A stretch of DNA of 64,000 bases from Paratinospora sagittata (GCA_035771175.1 CM069599.1:37201707-37265706); one strand, 5' to 3'. Shown: positions 1-11,125, numbered from the stretch's first letter. The notes: a model not told the origin generated them from the letters alone. Made by a program: numbers and translations.

Positions 1-649
1 AACACCGGAGAAAATGGCTCAGAGAAAACATTCAGAAATGCTACCAACAGACCCAAATCGGCTAGTTCAGTCAGCAGCCAACCTTGAGTCTGAGCTCCGG
101 AATTGGCGAGCCAGCTTCGAGTCATGGATCACAGCTCAGCGATCTTATATCCACGCATTAAGAGGGTGGCTTCTTCGCTGCATGCAATGTGATGCCGATG
201 TCTCTAAATTACCGTTCTCTCCCCGCCGTTCCACAGGAGCTCCACCAATATTTGGAATCTGCATACAATGGTCTAGATTCCTTGATACAGTTCATGAGAT
301 TCCTGTGATGGATGGAATTGATTTCTTTGCAGCAGGAATGGGATCATTGTATACACAGCAAATAAAGGAAGATGTTCACCGGATTCCATCTGGGTCAAAG
401 CGGTTTGCCGCCAAGTTCTCATCGGAATCCAGCAATAACATGGAGGTAGTAGAAGTGGGTGAAATAGAGGTAGAGGAGTTTATGACAGCAGAGAAGAGAG
501 CAGAGGTAGCTATTAGGGTGCTATGTGCTGGGATGTCTGTGGCAATTAGTTCCTTAACAGAATTCGCAATAGGCTCTGCCGATGGGTATGAAAACCTGGT
601 TAAGCAATGGGCAAATGCTTCGTTGATGAGCAAGATAGAAAGGACTTGA
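1..649 (+). CDS. DUF630/DUF632 protein, C-terminal part (NRG2-like)
   Basis: The reading frame is open from the window edge (position 2) through the ATG at 14 to the TGA ending at 649, so the true start lies outside and the ATG at 14 is probably internal. The segment LESELRNWRASFESWI..QRSYIHALRGWL is the conserved end of DUF632, the plant family that includes Arabidopsis NRG2 (nitrate signalling) and rice REL2. Complete members carry an N-terminal DUF630, a proline-rich linker and the DUF632 coiled coil; only the last ~215 residues are visible. The tail (GEIEVEEFMTAEKRAEVAIRVLCAGMSVAISSLTEFA) looks helical. The gene converges on the metaxin gene, with about 790 bp between stop codons. Family assignment is firm; the exact ortholog is not. 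Confidence 0.85.
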   Translation, partial: TPEKMAQRKHSEMLPTDPNRLVQSAANLESELRNWRASFESWITAQRSYIHALRGWLLRCMQCDADVSKLPFSPRRSTGAPPIFGICIQWSRFLDTVHEIPVMDGIDFFAAGMGSLYTQQIKEDVHRIPSGSKRFAAKFSSESSNNMEVVEVGEIEVEEFMTAEKRAEVAIRVLCAGMSVAISSLTEFAIGSADGYENLVKQWANASLMSKIERT

Positions 650-1439
650 AAAGATTGCAATTTTCTTTGCAGTCCATGGATTAGGTTGGTAATTGAGTGT
701 ACATGTAATTAAAATGCTGTTTTCCCAATTTTAACAACAGATATCCATACTGAATATGATATGAAATAAGAATGGCATGCTAAGATGGCATTCTAAGATA
801 CAGTTCTGCTATTACCTTTTCTTCCTAACCTGGTTGGAGCCAAGCATCATAGTTTCACCTGCCTGCTATTCATTGTTTTGGTCCATTTGAGAGTCAAAAA
901 CATCTCTGAAAAAATTAAAATTCATCTCACCTGCCAGAGAATCCTATTAATCCAAGAAAGGGGCACTTTTCCAGAACTTAGGTTGGCCATCTTTTGACAG
1001 TAATGACTAATGAAGAAGCATTTAATGGTAGAATGACAACCCCATAAGTTTCATGAATAAAGTACAAAAATGGTAATAAATTTGCTGTGATTATCAAATT
1101 TTTATTTGATTGTTTTTATCGACCCAAGAAATGTTTCTAGCTGATTAGCACAAATTACAATTTCAAAATTGTCACATACATATGTGATTGAAAATTTTCA
1201 CTCCTATCTGACAAAAAAAGAAAACAAAGAAAGAAAGAATCCATGTGTGAATAATGATCCCTTCCCCCCATAAAAAAGAAAGATGAAGAAAGAATAAAAC
1301 AAAGAAACTTATTTTCCTATGGAGAAAAAGATCAAACTCAGATCTTCATAAATAGGAAAAATCCCCTGCCGGATGCCACTTTAATCTGCTAATCATTGTA
1401 TGAAACCATGTTGAAATATGTAGTAAAGACTTTCCACTC
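650..1439. other. Convergent intergenic region / 3' UTRs
   Basis: About 790 bp between two stop codons of converging genes. It is AT-rich with no convincing ORF and presumably holds both 3' UTRs. I see no repeat or RNA gene in it. Confidence 0.6.
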
Positions 1440-4400
1440 TTAATCATCATAATTCAGTCCATCATCTTCATCAACCTCCACTTCAGCATCATCAGATCCT
1501 CCAAGAAGAGACAAGAAGACTAGAACTGCAATCAGCTGTGTAGCCAAGAAGTACTTTGCCCTTCTTCTGAAAGTTTTTTCTTCTTCTGTTTTTTCTCTTT
1601 TTGGTTTGCTTTTCGGTTTTGCACCTAAAAACCAACATAATCATCATTATTTCAAGCCTTATCCAAAAAGTCTGGGAAAAATGACATTGTAATTAGTTGC
1701 AAACACCATCATCTTAACTCCTTCCCAACCCCAAAAAAGAGAACAGCAACATCAACAATGATCCCCCGACATTGATTTAGCATGTAACTTCATGCACAAA
1801 AAACAAAGAAGATAAAACAATCCAATCTATTTAAAAAGATTTAAATTTCATCCTTTTCAAGTGCAGCATACTCACTTGAATGGATTTAATAGAAATAAAT
1901 GCCAAGCTAATTAGCTTGAAACTATAGATAGATATCTTACTCCAATTCGGTGTGGCTCCTCTTCTAGGTGTAGACGATGATGAAGGATCCAGCAGAGACC
2001 GCGGCACAGATGAAGATGATGAGCCAGCTTCCAAGAACTCCATCTTAAAATTCTCCGAGTACCTTACAAGACTGCTATGTTCTAGGAGCTTGCTTCGTAA
2101 TATTGATGTATCCTGTTAGCACACAAATAAAGATTAGGAAGAATGCCTTAAAAATCCTTTGTTGTACCGCTACAGTTAAAACAATTGAATTTTTTTATGT
2201 GAGCTATAAGCACATGTTCTTAGGATGAATGGAATCTTAACATTTCTAAGGAAGTATGCTAAGTGGAAATGTGGAACAATGCATGACCATTCATTTCTTT
2301 CAAGGAAAGATATGAGGGTTTTACAACCAGACCTTCCATTAGAAAGAAAATTCTCTCTCTAGAAAATTGACTGGTATATAGGACATGAAACTGCTAAAAA
2401 TAATGTATATGTGACTACAAAGTGCCATATAACAAAAACAAAACAGATGATTGAGCTACTGGACTGCAGAAACATAAGTATTACAAGATAATACATATAA
2501 ACATATGATATAAAGTTAATAATAGAACTCACAGGTAAAGCATAAAGTGTAAAAAGGGTATGCCCAAGGAGTACGGCGTCAAAACTGGTTGGCCTGTACA
2601 CAGAGGAAGAAACAGATATGTTAACCACATAGGGTGGAGTTTCTGAAAAGGTACATGACTTGTGTCTAACTCAACCATGAAATAGTACAGAAATCCATAA
2701 TCAAATATCAGAAGATACCTGTTCTCAAAGAAAAAATTCTGTTCCCCTAACTTCTTGGACAATGCATCATATGCAAGAGATGCCCTCCTATACATCTGTC
2801 ATGGATTTTTTCAATGAGGCCCCAACTCTAACTGCTCTAAAACTTGCTTTTATGGCCCAAGTAGACCAACAAAATCCAAAAACTTTTAACGGAGAAAAAA
2901 AAAAAAAGAAAAAGGAAAAGGAAAGGATAAAAAAAGGAATGAACAAAATCCAACATGCAAGAATGATACACTTAATGCGGAGACATCCATAGGAAGGATC
3001 GTACCTCTACTTCCTTCCGCTCAACATTGACTTTTGTTATCCCAAGCAACTGCTTCACTGAGTGAGTTTGCTTAAAGTGGAGAATTTTTCCAATTGGCCA
3101 TGGGAGATCAGAAAAATATATCTTATGTGAAACAGTTCCATCAGATCCCAGCCAAAGTTCATACATTGCAGCATCTGTCAACCATGAACTAACCATTGCC
3201 CACCATTCTGGGATAGTGTGACTTGAGTTTCCAGAATCGAAATCAACGACACCATCCTCTTTCAAATTTTCAATAACACCACCCCTCTCATTGTTGTAGG
3301 CTACATAATCTCCACATTCAACGTATGGTATTTGATCTAACAAAATTAACAGAAAATATCACATGAGGATGTAGAAACAGTGTGAATCAGCTAATGCTAT
3401 CCCAATTACATGCAAATTAGGAAGGAAATTGTTTTATGTGCATCAAAGATTTATACTTAATCGAGCATCTACTCTTTACAATTGCACTGCCAAATTTTGA
3501 GCCCATTCCTTTCGATGCTTCTAGTTCTAAACATGAAGCAAAATCTCTAAGAAGGCAATAAAATTAGAGGTCTAGCAGACACAACCTTACTGCAATAGCC
3601 CCTCGCCTCACCACCCAATAGTATCTGGTTCAAGACTCAACTCAGGAAAAAAAAAGTCTCAATAATAGTAAAACAGCAAAAAAAAAAGTCTTGCATATAT
3701 GAATCATAAACATTTCCTCTCCGATTAATGTGGAACTATCGCGATCTATCCCCCTAGGGGCCCCACATCTCATGTGCACACTTCCGACGAAAGATTGGCA
3801 CAGCCACCTTTCATAACAATGTCTCACCACTTGATATTGTCTGATTTAAGTCTCACTCTGGCCCAGTCTCACCATTTGAGCTCTTTAAAAATGATTACAT
3901 AGTAGTTACAAAAGTCTGACAAATATGGATCACAAACTTTCCCTTCCAAGGCAAAAGAAGTCCAAAACTAGACAATATTGGGCCGTAAGCGATCATTGCA
4001 CTCATAATGATAGGGTCGAACGTCTTAATTGTTCTAGTTTTAAGGGTCATCTATAGGGGCTTGTTCACAAGAGTGGTTAGGTTGGTGATAATATGCGATT
4101 CTTTATAGTATGAACTATGAAGTTCTGCTCAGATAGTGCAATACATGGAATGCTTGTGGTTAAAATGCAAATGGCGTCGTAGCTATACCAATCGATTGAG
4201 CATGTTTTTATTCATTTTACATGAAACAGCCGGGGGATTAACTTGAAATTGCATAAAAATCTTCAACAATCACTATAGAGATTCAGGGGAAAAAAATCAC
4301 TTGAAACTAAAGTGAACACAAAATACTCCAAATCCGGTTGAAATTATCTCAAAACACCCAATCTGGTCTATAAAATACACACTACTAGGTTTTCATCTTC

Positions 4401-4624
4401 TTCTCCAATACGATATATCGTTGAAAGAATGAAAATCTTAGAGAATGAAACAAAGATGGAATTTTTACCTGAATCAGGATGAACTAAATTGAAACGAAAT
4501 CGAACGATACATTTGCCAATCGGAGGTAAATATAAACAGGTAAACATGAAGGGCAAGCAGTTGGGAGACCAAAACAAGCCTTTCTCGCTGCCAGAACCAG
4601 TTCCTTCCCTTTCTCTTCCTCCAT
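1440..4624 (-). CDS. MTX1: Metaxin, mitochondrial outer-membrane import protein; exon 1 apparently frameshifted
   Basis: Six exons on the minus strand: 4469-4624, 3005-3336, 2719-2795, 2533-2593, 1941-2112 and 1440-1624, all with GT-AG borders. Exon 1 opens MEEEKGKELVLAARKACFGL and continues PTACPSCLPVYIYL, the metaxin N-terminus (thioredoxin/GST-like Tom37 fold). Exon 2 has VECGDYVAYNNERGGVIENL and the metaxin block YFSDLPW. Exon 3 has ASLAYDALSKKLGEQNFFFE. The last exon encodes a Lys/Arg-rich stretch, one hydrophobic segment (YFLATQLIAVLVFLSLLGG) and an acidic end, as expected for a C-tail-anchored outer-membrane protein acting with the TOM/SAM machinery. Exons 2-6 keep one frame across every junction. 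Exon 1 is 156 nt where the phase requires 157 (mod 3), and the frame breaks near 4496-4500 in a T run just before FNLVHPDS. This is either a real frameshift or a sequence error. Intact length would be about 327 aa. Start ATG at 4622-4624 fits the family N-terminus. Confidence 0.9.
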
Positions 4625-5618
4625 TAACGACGAAGATTGAAAATTGAAGATTACAATGCGAGATCTGTAGCTCTTGTTGTTGTTGTTGCTGAAATTATTG
4701 TAGCAGAAACAAAATTAGAAGCCCTAGAAGTTGAGTGTCGCCATGGCAGCTGCTTGCAAGTAATGATGATTTACATGAGAGGTGCTTGTCCAACATGGAC
4801 CGAATCGGAACCGCTTAGCCAGACCGAACCCCACCGGCCCAGGCCAACTAAGGTGACATCTGTGATCTGTCCAAGCTTCCGTACAATTCTTGTATAACTT
4901 GACTAAGTTGTTTACTTGTTTTACTTCTTGAAAAAAAATAATAATAATAAAATAAAAAAATTTGTTATTTAATAGTGTAATTTTACGTGAATTTAAGTTG
5001 TGTTTGATTTATAATTCTGATATAATTTTATGTGCCCTTATTTGAGAGAACACTGTATTTTAATTCAAAAATAGTTTTTTTAAATGTACACCTTAATCGC
5101 AGAAGCCGAAGGAGGGGGAGGGGTGTTTCTATGAAATACAAGAAAAAATAGTGTTTTACCGAATGGTTTAAAACTTGTATTCTATAATTTTTTGTTTCAC
5201 TATGATATAGCTATTGTCATGCTCCCAAACGAAAGCCTGTATCCGAAAGTTTGGAAACTTAGAAAACGTGTTTGGTTAGTTAAAACTTACAAATAATTTA
5301 TCAAAATTTATAAAAAAAAATGTGTTATTTTAAAAAAAAATGAGTTTTCACTTTTTAAGTTGTATTCTAATATACGAATCACGAACAAAACACAGCCTTA
5401 TATTATCTTTGAATTTATATTTTTAATTATTTGAGTGTGCGTTTTATTTGTAAATCCATTTCTTAATATAGTTTTTGCTTAAAATCTTCTTTAATTAGCC
5501 TATTGGTGACAAGTAAAAATGAGAAAAAGTATTTTTTAAAAAAAAGCTCTGAATAATTTTTTAGTTTTTTATTAGGGGATGCAAAAGCACTTTATAATGG
5601 CTTATAGTGTTGTAAAAT
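4625..5618. other. AT-rich intergenic region upstream of metaxin
   Basis: This contains the presumed metaxin promoter and about 700 bp of very AT-rich DNA with A and T homopolymers. The 86-aa open frame at 4637-4897 resembles nothing known and lies across the metaxin promoter. I see no other gene. Confidence 0.5.
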
Positions 5619-5891
5619 TGTTAGAACTCCGTTTTAATACGAATGATGAATACTAATTTCTCAAGAAAATTACAAGAGAGAACTTACAACTTGAGAAATT
5701 TTTATACATCATAACCTCAAATCTCTCCTTTATTTATAAGTAAAAATAAGTAACCATGCTTTCACATAGATGAATAATTATACTCTCACATGATTCATGT
5801 AGAATACGTATACATACGTATTTATATAACTTAGATATATATATACCACTTACATACATATACTATTTGAATATTTAACATATTTATAACA
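5619..5891 (-). repeat. Copia 3' LTR with adjoining polypurine tract
   Basis: The 273-bp segment starts TGTTAGAACTCC and ends ATTTATAACA on the plus strand, i.e. TG...CA ends. Directly beside it (5892-5903) the minus strand reads TTCGAAGGGGAG, a purine-rich tract at the expected place for plus-strand priming upstream of a 3' LTR. The partner LTR is not in the window, so the borders rest on one copy. Confidence 0.6.
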
Positions 5892-6137
5892 CTCCCCTTC
5901 GAATATTCATCATATGTAGAATATGTCTCGTTAAAACCTTACTAGAAAAAATTTAGTAAAAGAAAAAGAGTGCAATATTCTATTGGAGTCTTATACTGTT
6001 AGGACTGCCTCGTTAAAAACCTTACTAAAAAAACCTAACGGGACAAAACCGTAGCGAAGGAAAAAAAGAGTACAGTGCACTAAACAATAACTCCCCTTTT
6101 TTAATTCTCCCCCTCAAGATTTTATGGGTGAATTAAC

Positions 6138-6464
6138 TTATGTAACTTTGCCTGAGAGATCTTTAAATTGACACATCTCAATATTGTATATAATCTTTTT
6201 AAAAGTTGTAGTTGGCAAAGCTTTGGTAAATAAGTCCGCAAAATTGTCACTCAATCTTATTTGTTGGATACGAATTTTACTATTCTTCTGTAACTTGTGC
6301 ATGAAAAAGAATTTTGGTAAAATATGTTTGGTTCTCTCACATTTGGTATAACCTTCCTTTAATTGGGCAATACATGTTACGTTGTTTTCATATAATATTG
6401 TAGGAGAATTTTTTATTGATGATAATCCACATGATTCCTGAATATATTGAATCATAGATCTCAT
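6138..6464 (-). pseudogene. Copia RNase H remnant
   Basis: The minus-strand frame carries ILYENNVTCIAQLKEGY, CERTKHILPKFFF and SDNFADLFTKALPT, which are standard landmarks of copia RNase H up to its C-terminus. The upstream part of the domain (6465-6880) is shifted out of frame or stopped. It is a remnant and not an active gene. Confidence 0.85.
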
Positions 6465-6879
6465 CCATACACATTATCGACTTGCTTCGTGAATTGCGAT
6501 GATTTCCGAATGATTCGAAGACGTAGCAACCATTGTCTGCTTCACAGATCTCCATGATATAGCAATATCACCATAAGTGAAAATATATCATGTTTGTGAT
6601 CGAGTTTTATGATAATCTGATAAGTATCCAATATATGCGTATTTGAAGATTTTTGTTTTCTCTTTTTTTGAGTAAAATAAACTCATATCACTTGTTCCTC
6701 AAAGATAATGCAATATGCGTTTAATACCATTCCAATGTCTTTGAGTTGGTTTGGAATTGTACCTAGCAAGCAAATTAATAGAAAAGGCAATATCTGGTCT
6801 CGTACAATTTACTAGATACATAAGTGTACCTATTGCACTAAGATATGGTACTTAAGGACCAAGTAGTTCATATTCATTC

Positions 6880-7604
6880 TCATGAGGGCAAAAAAAGGTT
6901 TGTACTCACTTCCAGTGATCTTATAACCATTGGAGAACTTAAGAGACGTGCCTTGTTCATTTTAAAACGCTTTAAAACTTTTTCAATGTAATTTGATTGA
7001 TGGACAAGAATTTCATTTGGGAAATCCTCGATCTGCAGGGCGAGACAAAACATTGTTTTTCCAAGATCTTTCATCTCGAACTCCTTTTTCAAGTATTTTG
7101 AGGTTTTGTCAATTTCCTTATGAGTCCCCACAATATTCAAATCATCAACATATATTGCAACAATCGCAAATCCAAGTGATGATTTTTTGATAAAAACACA
7201 TGGACATATTTGATTATTCACATATCCCTCTTTAAGTAAATATTTACTGAATACGTGCTACGAGGTGTTGAATACGTGCTATGAGGTGTTGAATTATATG
7301 CTTCAGACATTTTAAATCCTTCAGGGATTTTCATATATATCTCACTGTCAATAGATCCATACAAATATGTTGTGACGACATTCATAAGACACATTTCAAG
7401 TCCTTCTGAGACTGCAAGGCTTATTAAGAAACGAAATGTAATTGCGTTAATGACAGGAGAATAAGTTTCCTTATATTCAATACTAGGTCTTTGTGAGAAA
7501 CCTTGAGCTACAAGACAGGTTTTATATCTTTTAATTTCATTTTGCTCATTTCTCTTTCGTATGAATACCCATTTATATTCAACAGGCTTTACATCTTTTG
7601 GCAT
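6880..7604 (-). pseudogene. Copia reverse transcriptase remnant
   Basis: Two overlapping minus-strand frames make up the reverse transcriptase. The upstream one (7218-7604) has VEYKWVFIRKRNEQNEIKRY and LVAQGFSQRPSIEYKETYSP. The downstream one (6880-7221) has the catalytic AIYVDDLNIVG box. The join is disrupted by a direct tandem repeat of about 22 bp at 7250-7295 (two copies of a unit containing GAATACGTGCTA), which shifts the frame between the domain halves. Confidence 0.85.
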
Positions 7605-8469
7605 TTAGATTAGTGGTCCAAATACCTCTCGTTTTCTCAATGAGTTCAACTCTGTTTGGATTGCCTCTTTCCACTTTTGCCAATCATTTCTTTGTTGGCA
7701 TTCATCCATAGTTTGTGGTTTTGGATCTTCGTCATTATAAATTTCATGGGATACATTAAAAGCAAATACATTATTTAGAACAATATTATTTCTATCTCAT
7801 ACTTTTCTAGTATGCATATAATTTATTGAGATATCTTCATTTTCAAGCATTTGTTTCTCTTCAAAGGATAATTGTTTCATATCATGTTTCTCTTCAAGAA
7901 GTACATAATCCTTTAACTGATCCATTTCAATGGGCACTTGTTTTCGCACTTGTTTTTCACCTTGTACTTCTTCAAGAGTACTTTTCTGTTCATTCATTTG
8001 TTTCCTTTAGGAAATGTATCTTTTGAACCAACATGTATCCCACACTTTAGGCATTTTATTGATTAATTTGCCAATGAATTATCAATTTGTCTTCAGGGAC
8101 ATCAATTCTTGTTTGAATATTTGCAGATGTTATGTGAGATTTAGTCATTTTCTTTATATCAGTAAATGCATCAGGTAATTGATTTACAATTATTTGCATA
8201 TGAATGATCCTCTGAACTTCAAGTTCACATTGATGTGTACATGGATCATAATGAGACAAAGTTGATACATTCTAAATAGTTTTTCGCAATTCTTCTGGAA
8301 TTGGTTTTTCTCCCCCTAATGGTAGGAAGATTGTTTCATTAAAATGACAATTTACAAAGCGAGCAGTAAAAAGGTCACCCGTCATATGTTCAAGGTATCT
8401 TATAATTGAATGAGAGTTAAAACCAACATAAATTCATAATCTCCGTTGAAGACCCATCTTAGTTCTATT
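7605..8469 (-). pseudogene. Copia integrase / RT linker remnant
   Basis: Broken minus-strand frames match the copia linker. Visible pieces are TKMGLQRRL near 8455, TGDLFTARFVNCHFNETIF at 8330-8390, and CELEVQRIIHMQIIVNQLPD with KKMTKSHITSANIQTRIDVP at 8056-8240. Frame changes and stops are scattered throughout. Confidence 0.75.
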
Positions 8470-8773
8470 TGTCACACCCCAGTACACAGCACACCGCAGC
8501 GTCTAGTACTCCCGGGATCATTTGTCTATACTATTCACTGATGAATAGTGTAGGGACTCCCTCAGAGTCGAACTCGAGACCTCATAAGGTTTAATTCCGA
8601 ACTCTGAGTAACCACTGAATTGGCTCAATGGTTACTCAGAGTTCGGAATTAAACCTTATGAGGTCTCGAGTTCAACTCTGGGGGAGGCCCTGCACTATTC
8701 ATCAGTGAATAGTGTGGACAAATGATCCCGGGGGTACTAGACGTTGCGGTGTGCTGTGTACTGGGGTGTGACA
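8470..8773. mobile_element. 304-bp fold-back element (MITE-like, built from SINE-like halves)
   Basis: The element begins TGTCACACCCCAGTACACAG and ends with its reverse complement. The two arms are nearly perfectly complementary over ~145 bp, leaving a central loop of roughly 15 bp around CTGAATTGGCTCAATG. CTAT occurs just outside both ends (8465-8468 and 8774-8777), a possible short target duplication. Each arm contains tRNA-promoter-like pieces: GGCTCAATGG resembles a pol III A box and GAGTTCAACTC resembles a B box. No protein is encoded. It lies inside the copia integrase. Confidence 0.75.
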
Positions 8774-9123
8774 CTATGTGTAGGAGCTATTAGGACATAC
8801 ACTGCGCAAACAAAAATTCTTTAAGTGTGAAATATTTGGTTGTTGACCTAGTACAAGCTATAAGGGGAATGCTCATGATAAGCAGTTGGTCTAATGTGAA
8901 TGAACGTCATGGTATGGAAAACAACATGTCTCCAGACAGAAGTTGGTAACTTTGTTCTCATAAATAATGGTCGAGCAATTAACTGAATGTGTTTGATCAA
9001 AGATTTTGCTAAATTATTTTGAGAATGAGTATGAGGGACAAAGTACTCAATATCAATTCCAATTGACATGCAATAATCAATGAATGTTTGGGGTGAAAAT
9101 TCGCCAGCATTATTAAGACGAAT
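8774..9123 (-). pseudogene. Copia integrase core remnant
   Basis: The minus-strand frame (8848-9123) reads RLNNAGEFSPQTFIDYCMSI, then HTHSQNNLAKSLIKHIQLIA and TSVWRHVVFHTMTFIHIRPT, a copia integrase catalytic core. Downstream in another frame are IFVCAVYVLIAPTH. The copia sequence stops at 9123, where a TGTCGC LTR end begins. Confidence 0.85.
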
Positions 9124-9505
9124 TGTCGCAAAGCCCCTGACGTAGGCTGACGTCATGACTGACACAATATACTATGCACTGTACATACTTTATATACAAT
9201 ATATAATACACTGTAAGCCTCAACAGAATTACACAAATCTGAAAAAAAATTAACAGCATCTCCCCATAAAATGAACCTCTCACAACCTGATATACCACAA
9301 ATCAAATCTAATATATATATATAGATAATCATCCCATTCATTCCATTCATTCATTCCACAAATCAAATTCTCACATAATAGATATATATGATCGTCCTAT
9401 TCCATCATCACAATCATTGTATAACTAAAATATTATATTATAATCTATATTCCACACAACCCACCTAGATGATATTATATACATAGTAATATAATATTTA
9501 TAGTT
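9124..9505 (+). mobile_element. 5' fragment of the TGTCAC...GTTACA long-LTR family
   Basis: The segment starts TGTCGCAAAGCCCCTGACGT and contains GGCTGACGTCATGACTGACA. It runs parallel to 39355-39690 (for example CCACACAACCCACCTAGATG against CCACACAACCCATCTAGGTA). Similarity fades near 9500, so this is only the first ~380 bp of a roughly 2-kb LTR. It abuts the truncated copia integrase. Confidence 0.75.
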
Positions 9506-10079
9506 AGTTATATAATCGACTTTATTATCAAACCGCATTCTCAATGAGATATCAAACCCAGTATCTATCTTTCTTTAAATGTCGAGGGATTTTAAATTTA
9601 AGGAATCCAACGTTACACATACTTTACTTCAAATTGGCCCTTAAAAAGCACCTTAGCTTGCAACCTAAGCCAAGAAATATTTAATTAGAAGCCCAGTCAT
9701 GCAAGTTTATTGTTATTGTGATTATAGTCATTGTTCTCGTAGTCATCCTATAAAAAGCATAAATATATACTCAATGATTTTCAAAATTGACCATAGAGAG
9801 ATATAAAAAAAGCTACTTCGTGTGCAAATGGACGAACATGCACAAGTTAGAAAAAATTAGAATCACATTCTCATCATTTTTATTATTTTTTTGAAAACCC
9901 ACATTCTCATCATTGATTCTAGTAACTTTAGGTAAAAAAAAGGAAAAAAACTAGTAGAACTACTTAAGACGGATGAATTTTTTATTTTTTTTATAATTAT
10001 TTATTGACAAATGGGTTGCATGTTAACGCCATAAACCCTTCAAAACATTTAAGAGAATGATAACAATTAGACATACACT

Positions 10080-10235
10080 CATCAATGAGTGGTTAGCTTA
10101 GTAGAATCGCGTTGAGTCCCAAGGTCGTCTCGACATAAAAGTTTTAGAATTCAATTCTTAGAGAAATTCTCGTTGACAGAGATCTACTATTTCACTCCTG
10201 TCTCGAATGAGAATTAGTCCTATACTCAAAAGATT
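10080..10235 (+). mobile_element. Possible tRNA-derived SINE
   Basis: TGGTTAGCTTAGTAGAATCG resembles a pol III A box, and about 45 bp downstream GAATTCAATTCT resembles a B box. A variable tail around CTCGAATGAGAATTAGTCC follows. Spacing fits a tRNA-derived SINE head, but no target duplication was identified. Confidence 0.4.
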
Positions 10236-10571
10236 TGGAGATATCTCAAGAGAAATTAAAAAAAGAAAAAAAATACACTCGTCATTTTATAATATTAGCA
10301 AATACTAATATGTGTTGCTATTATAATACTACCTCAAGTATATTTATAGTTTCCCTCGAGAAAGAAAAAGTATATAGTCAGCCATATCACATGCATTTGA
10401 AAAGAAAGACAAAGAAAAAAAGAAAGTTAATGCCATTTCAAGGAAATCTATACCTTTCAACCATCCGCAGAGGAGGAAATAAAAATAGAAAATAAAAACA
10501 AGAGAAGAGACAATAGTTTGGTGGAGGTGCAAGATTATCAACAATAACCTAATTAACATTCCTTCTACTTT

Positions 10572-10592
10572 TATATATATATATATATATAT
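10572..10592. repeat. (TA)n microsatellite
   Basis: Uninterrupted TA dinucleotides over about 21 bp. Confidence 0.95.
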
Positions 10593-10739
10593 CTTGGCAT
10601 CAGTATTTCTTTCAATTATTTTAACTTATTCTCGTTTTGAATCATTTGATACTCTTACCAAACTAATTATGTCATTACCTCACCATCAAATTTGCTTGTT
10701 ATATACCTGAATTGGAACATGTCATTACTCGGGGACTGG

Positions 10740-11125
10740 CATAGCACGTGATGTTTTTACTAGCACGTGACTTGTAGTTCCAAACTCCAGGGGACCCGGG
10801 GTTGGGCCTTCCCGCCACTTTTCTGCGCTAAAGACAACCACGTGTCATCTCTCAGATCCGTGGGCCCCTTTCTAATAATTTGCCAGTTAGGTTCTTCATC
10901 TGAACCGTTGACTAGGGCTAGAAAGCGAACCATCGAACGGTCACCGTCTTGTCACGTCAACAAACTCTTTGCCTTTTGGCACGCGTTTAAGAATGGCCGT
11001 TCGAAGCTAGGGCCCACACATATGCTTCGTGAAATGACATGATTGTCCTTGGTTAGCGAACAGGTTTGTTTTTGAGCGTTTGACCGTTCCCTTCGAAGAG
11101 AAGCATACCACGTAGGAGTACGTCA
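10740..11125 (+). promoter_or_regulatory. Cluster of ACGT-core motifs (G-boxes/ABRE-like)
   Basis: Three perfect CACGTG G-boxes lie at 10745-10750, 10764-10769 and 10839-10844; the last is in ABRE context (CCACGTGTC). Further ACGT cores occur in GTCACGTCAAC near 10951, CCACGTAGG near 11108 and GTACGTCATG near 11118. TTGAC W-box cores occur nearby. The segment is GC-richer than its surroundings and ends ~1.4 kb upstream of the inferred Pumilio 5' UTR. bZIP/bHLH binding is inferred from motif knowledge only. Confidence 0.4.

Larger units (their letters stand above)
5619..9123 (-). mobile_element. Degenerate Ty1/copia retrotransposon (5' part lost)
   Basis: Read on the minus strand, the order is integrase, reverse transcriptase, RNase H, polypurine tract, LTR, which is the copia order. 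Stops and frameshifts break pol into several pieces. The element ends at 9123 inside the integrase, where an unrelated LTR begins, so the gag end and 5' LTR are missing. A 304-bp fold-back element sits between the integrase blocks VLIAPTHS and NRTKMGLQRRL. In typical copia proteins these blocks are adjacent, so the insertion came later. Confidence 0.85.

Noticed and set aside
4637..4897. 86-aa plus-strand open frame upstream of metaxin
   Set aside because: It overlaps the metaxin promoter and leader region and has no recognisable domain.
10235..10559. Opposing short frames near the TA microsatellite
   Set aside because: Lysine- and phenylalanine-rich products of A/T runs with no support.
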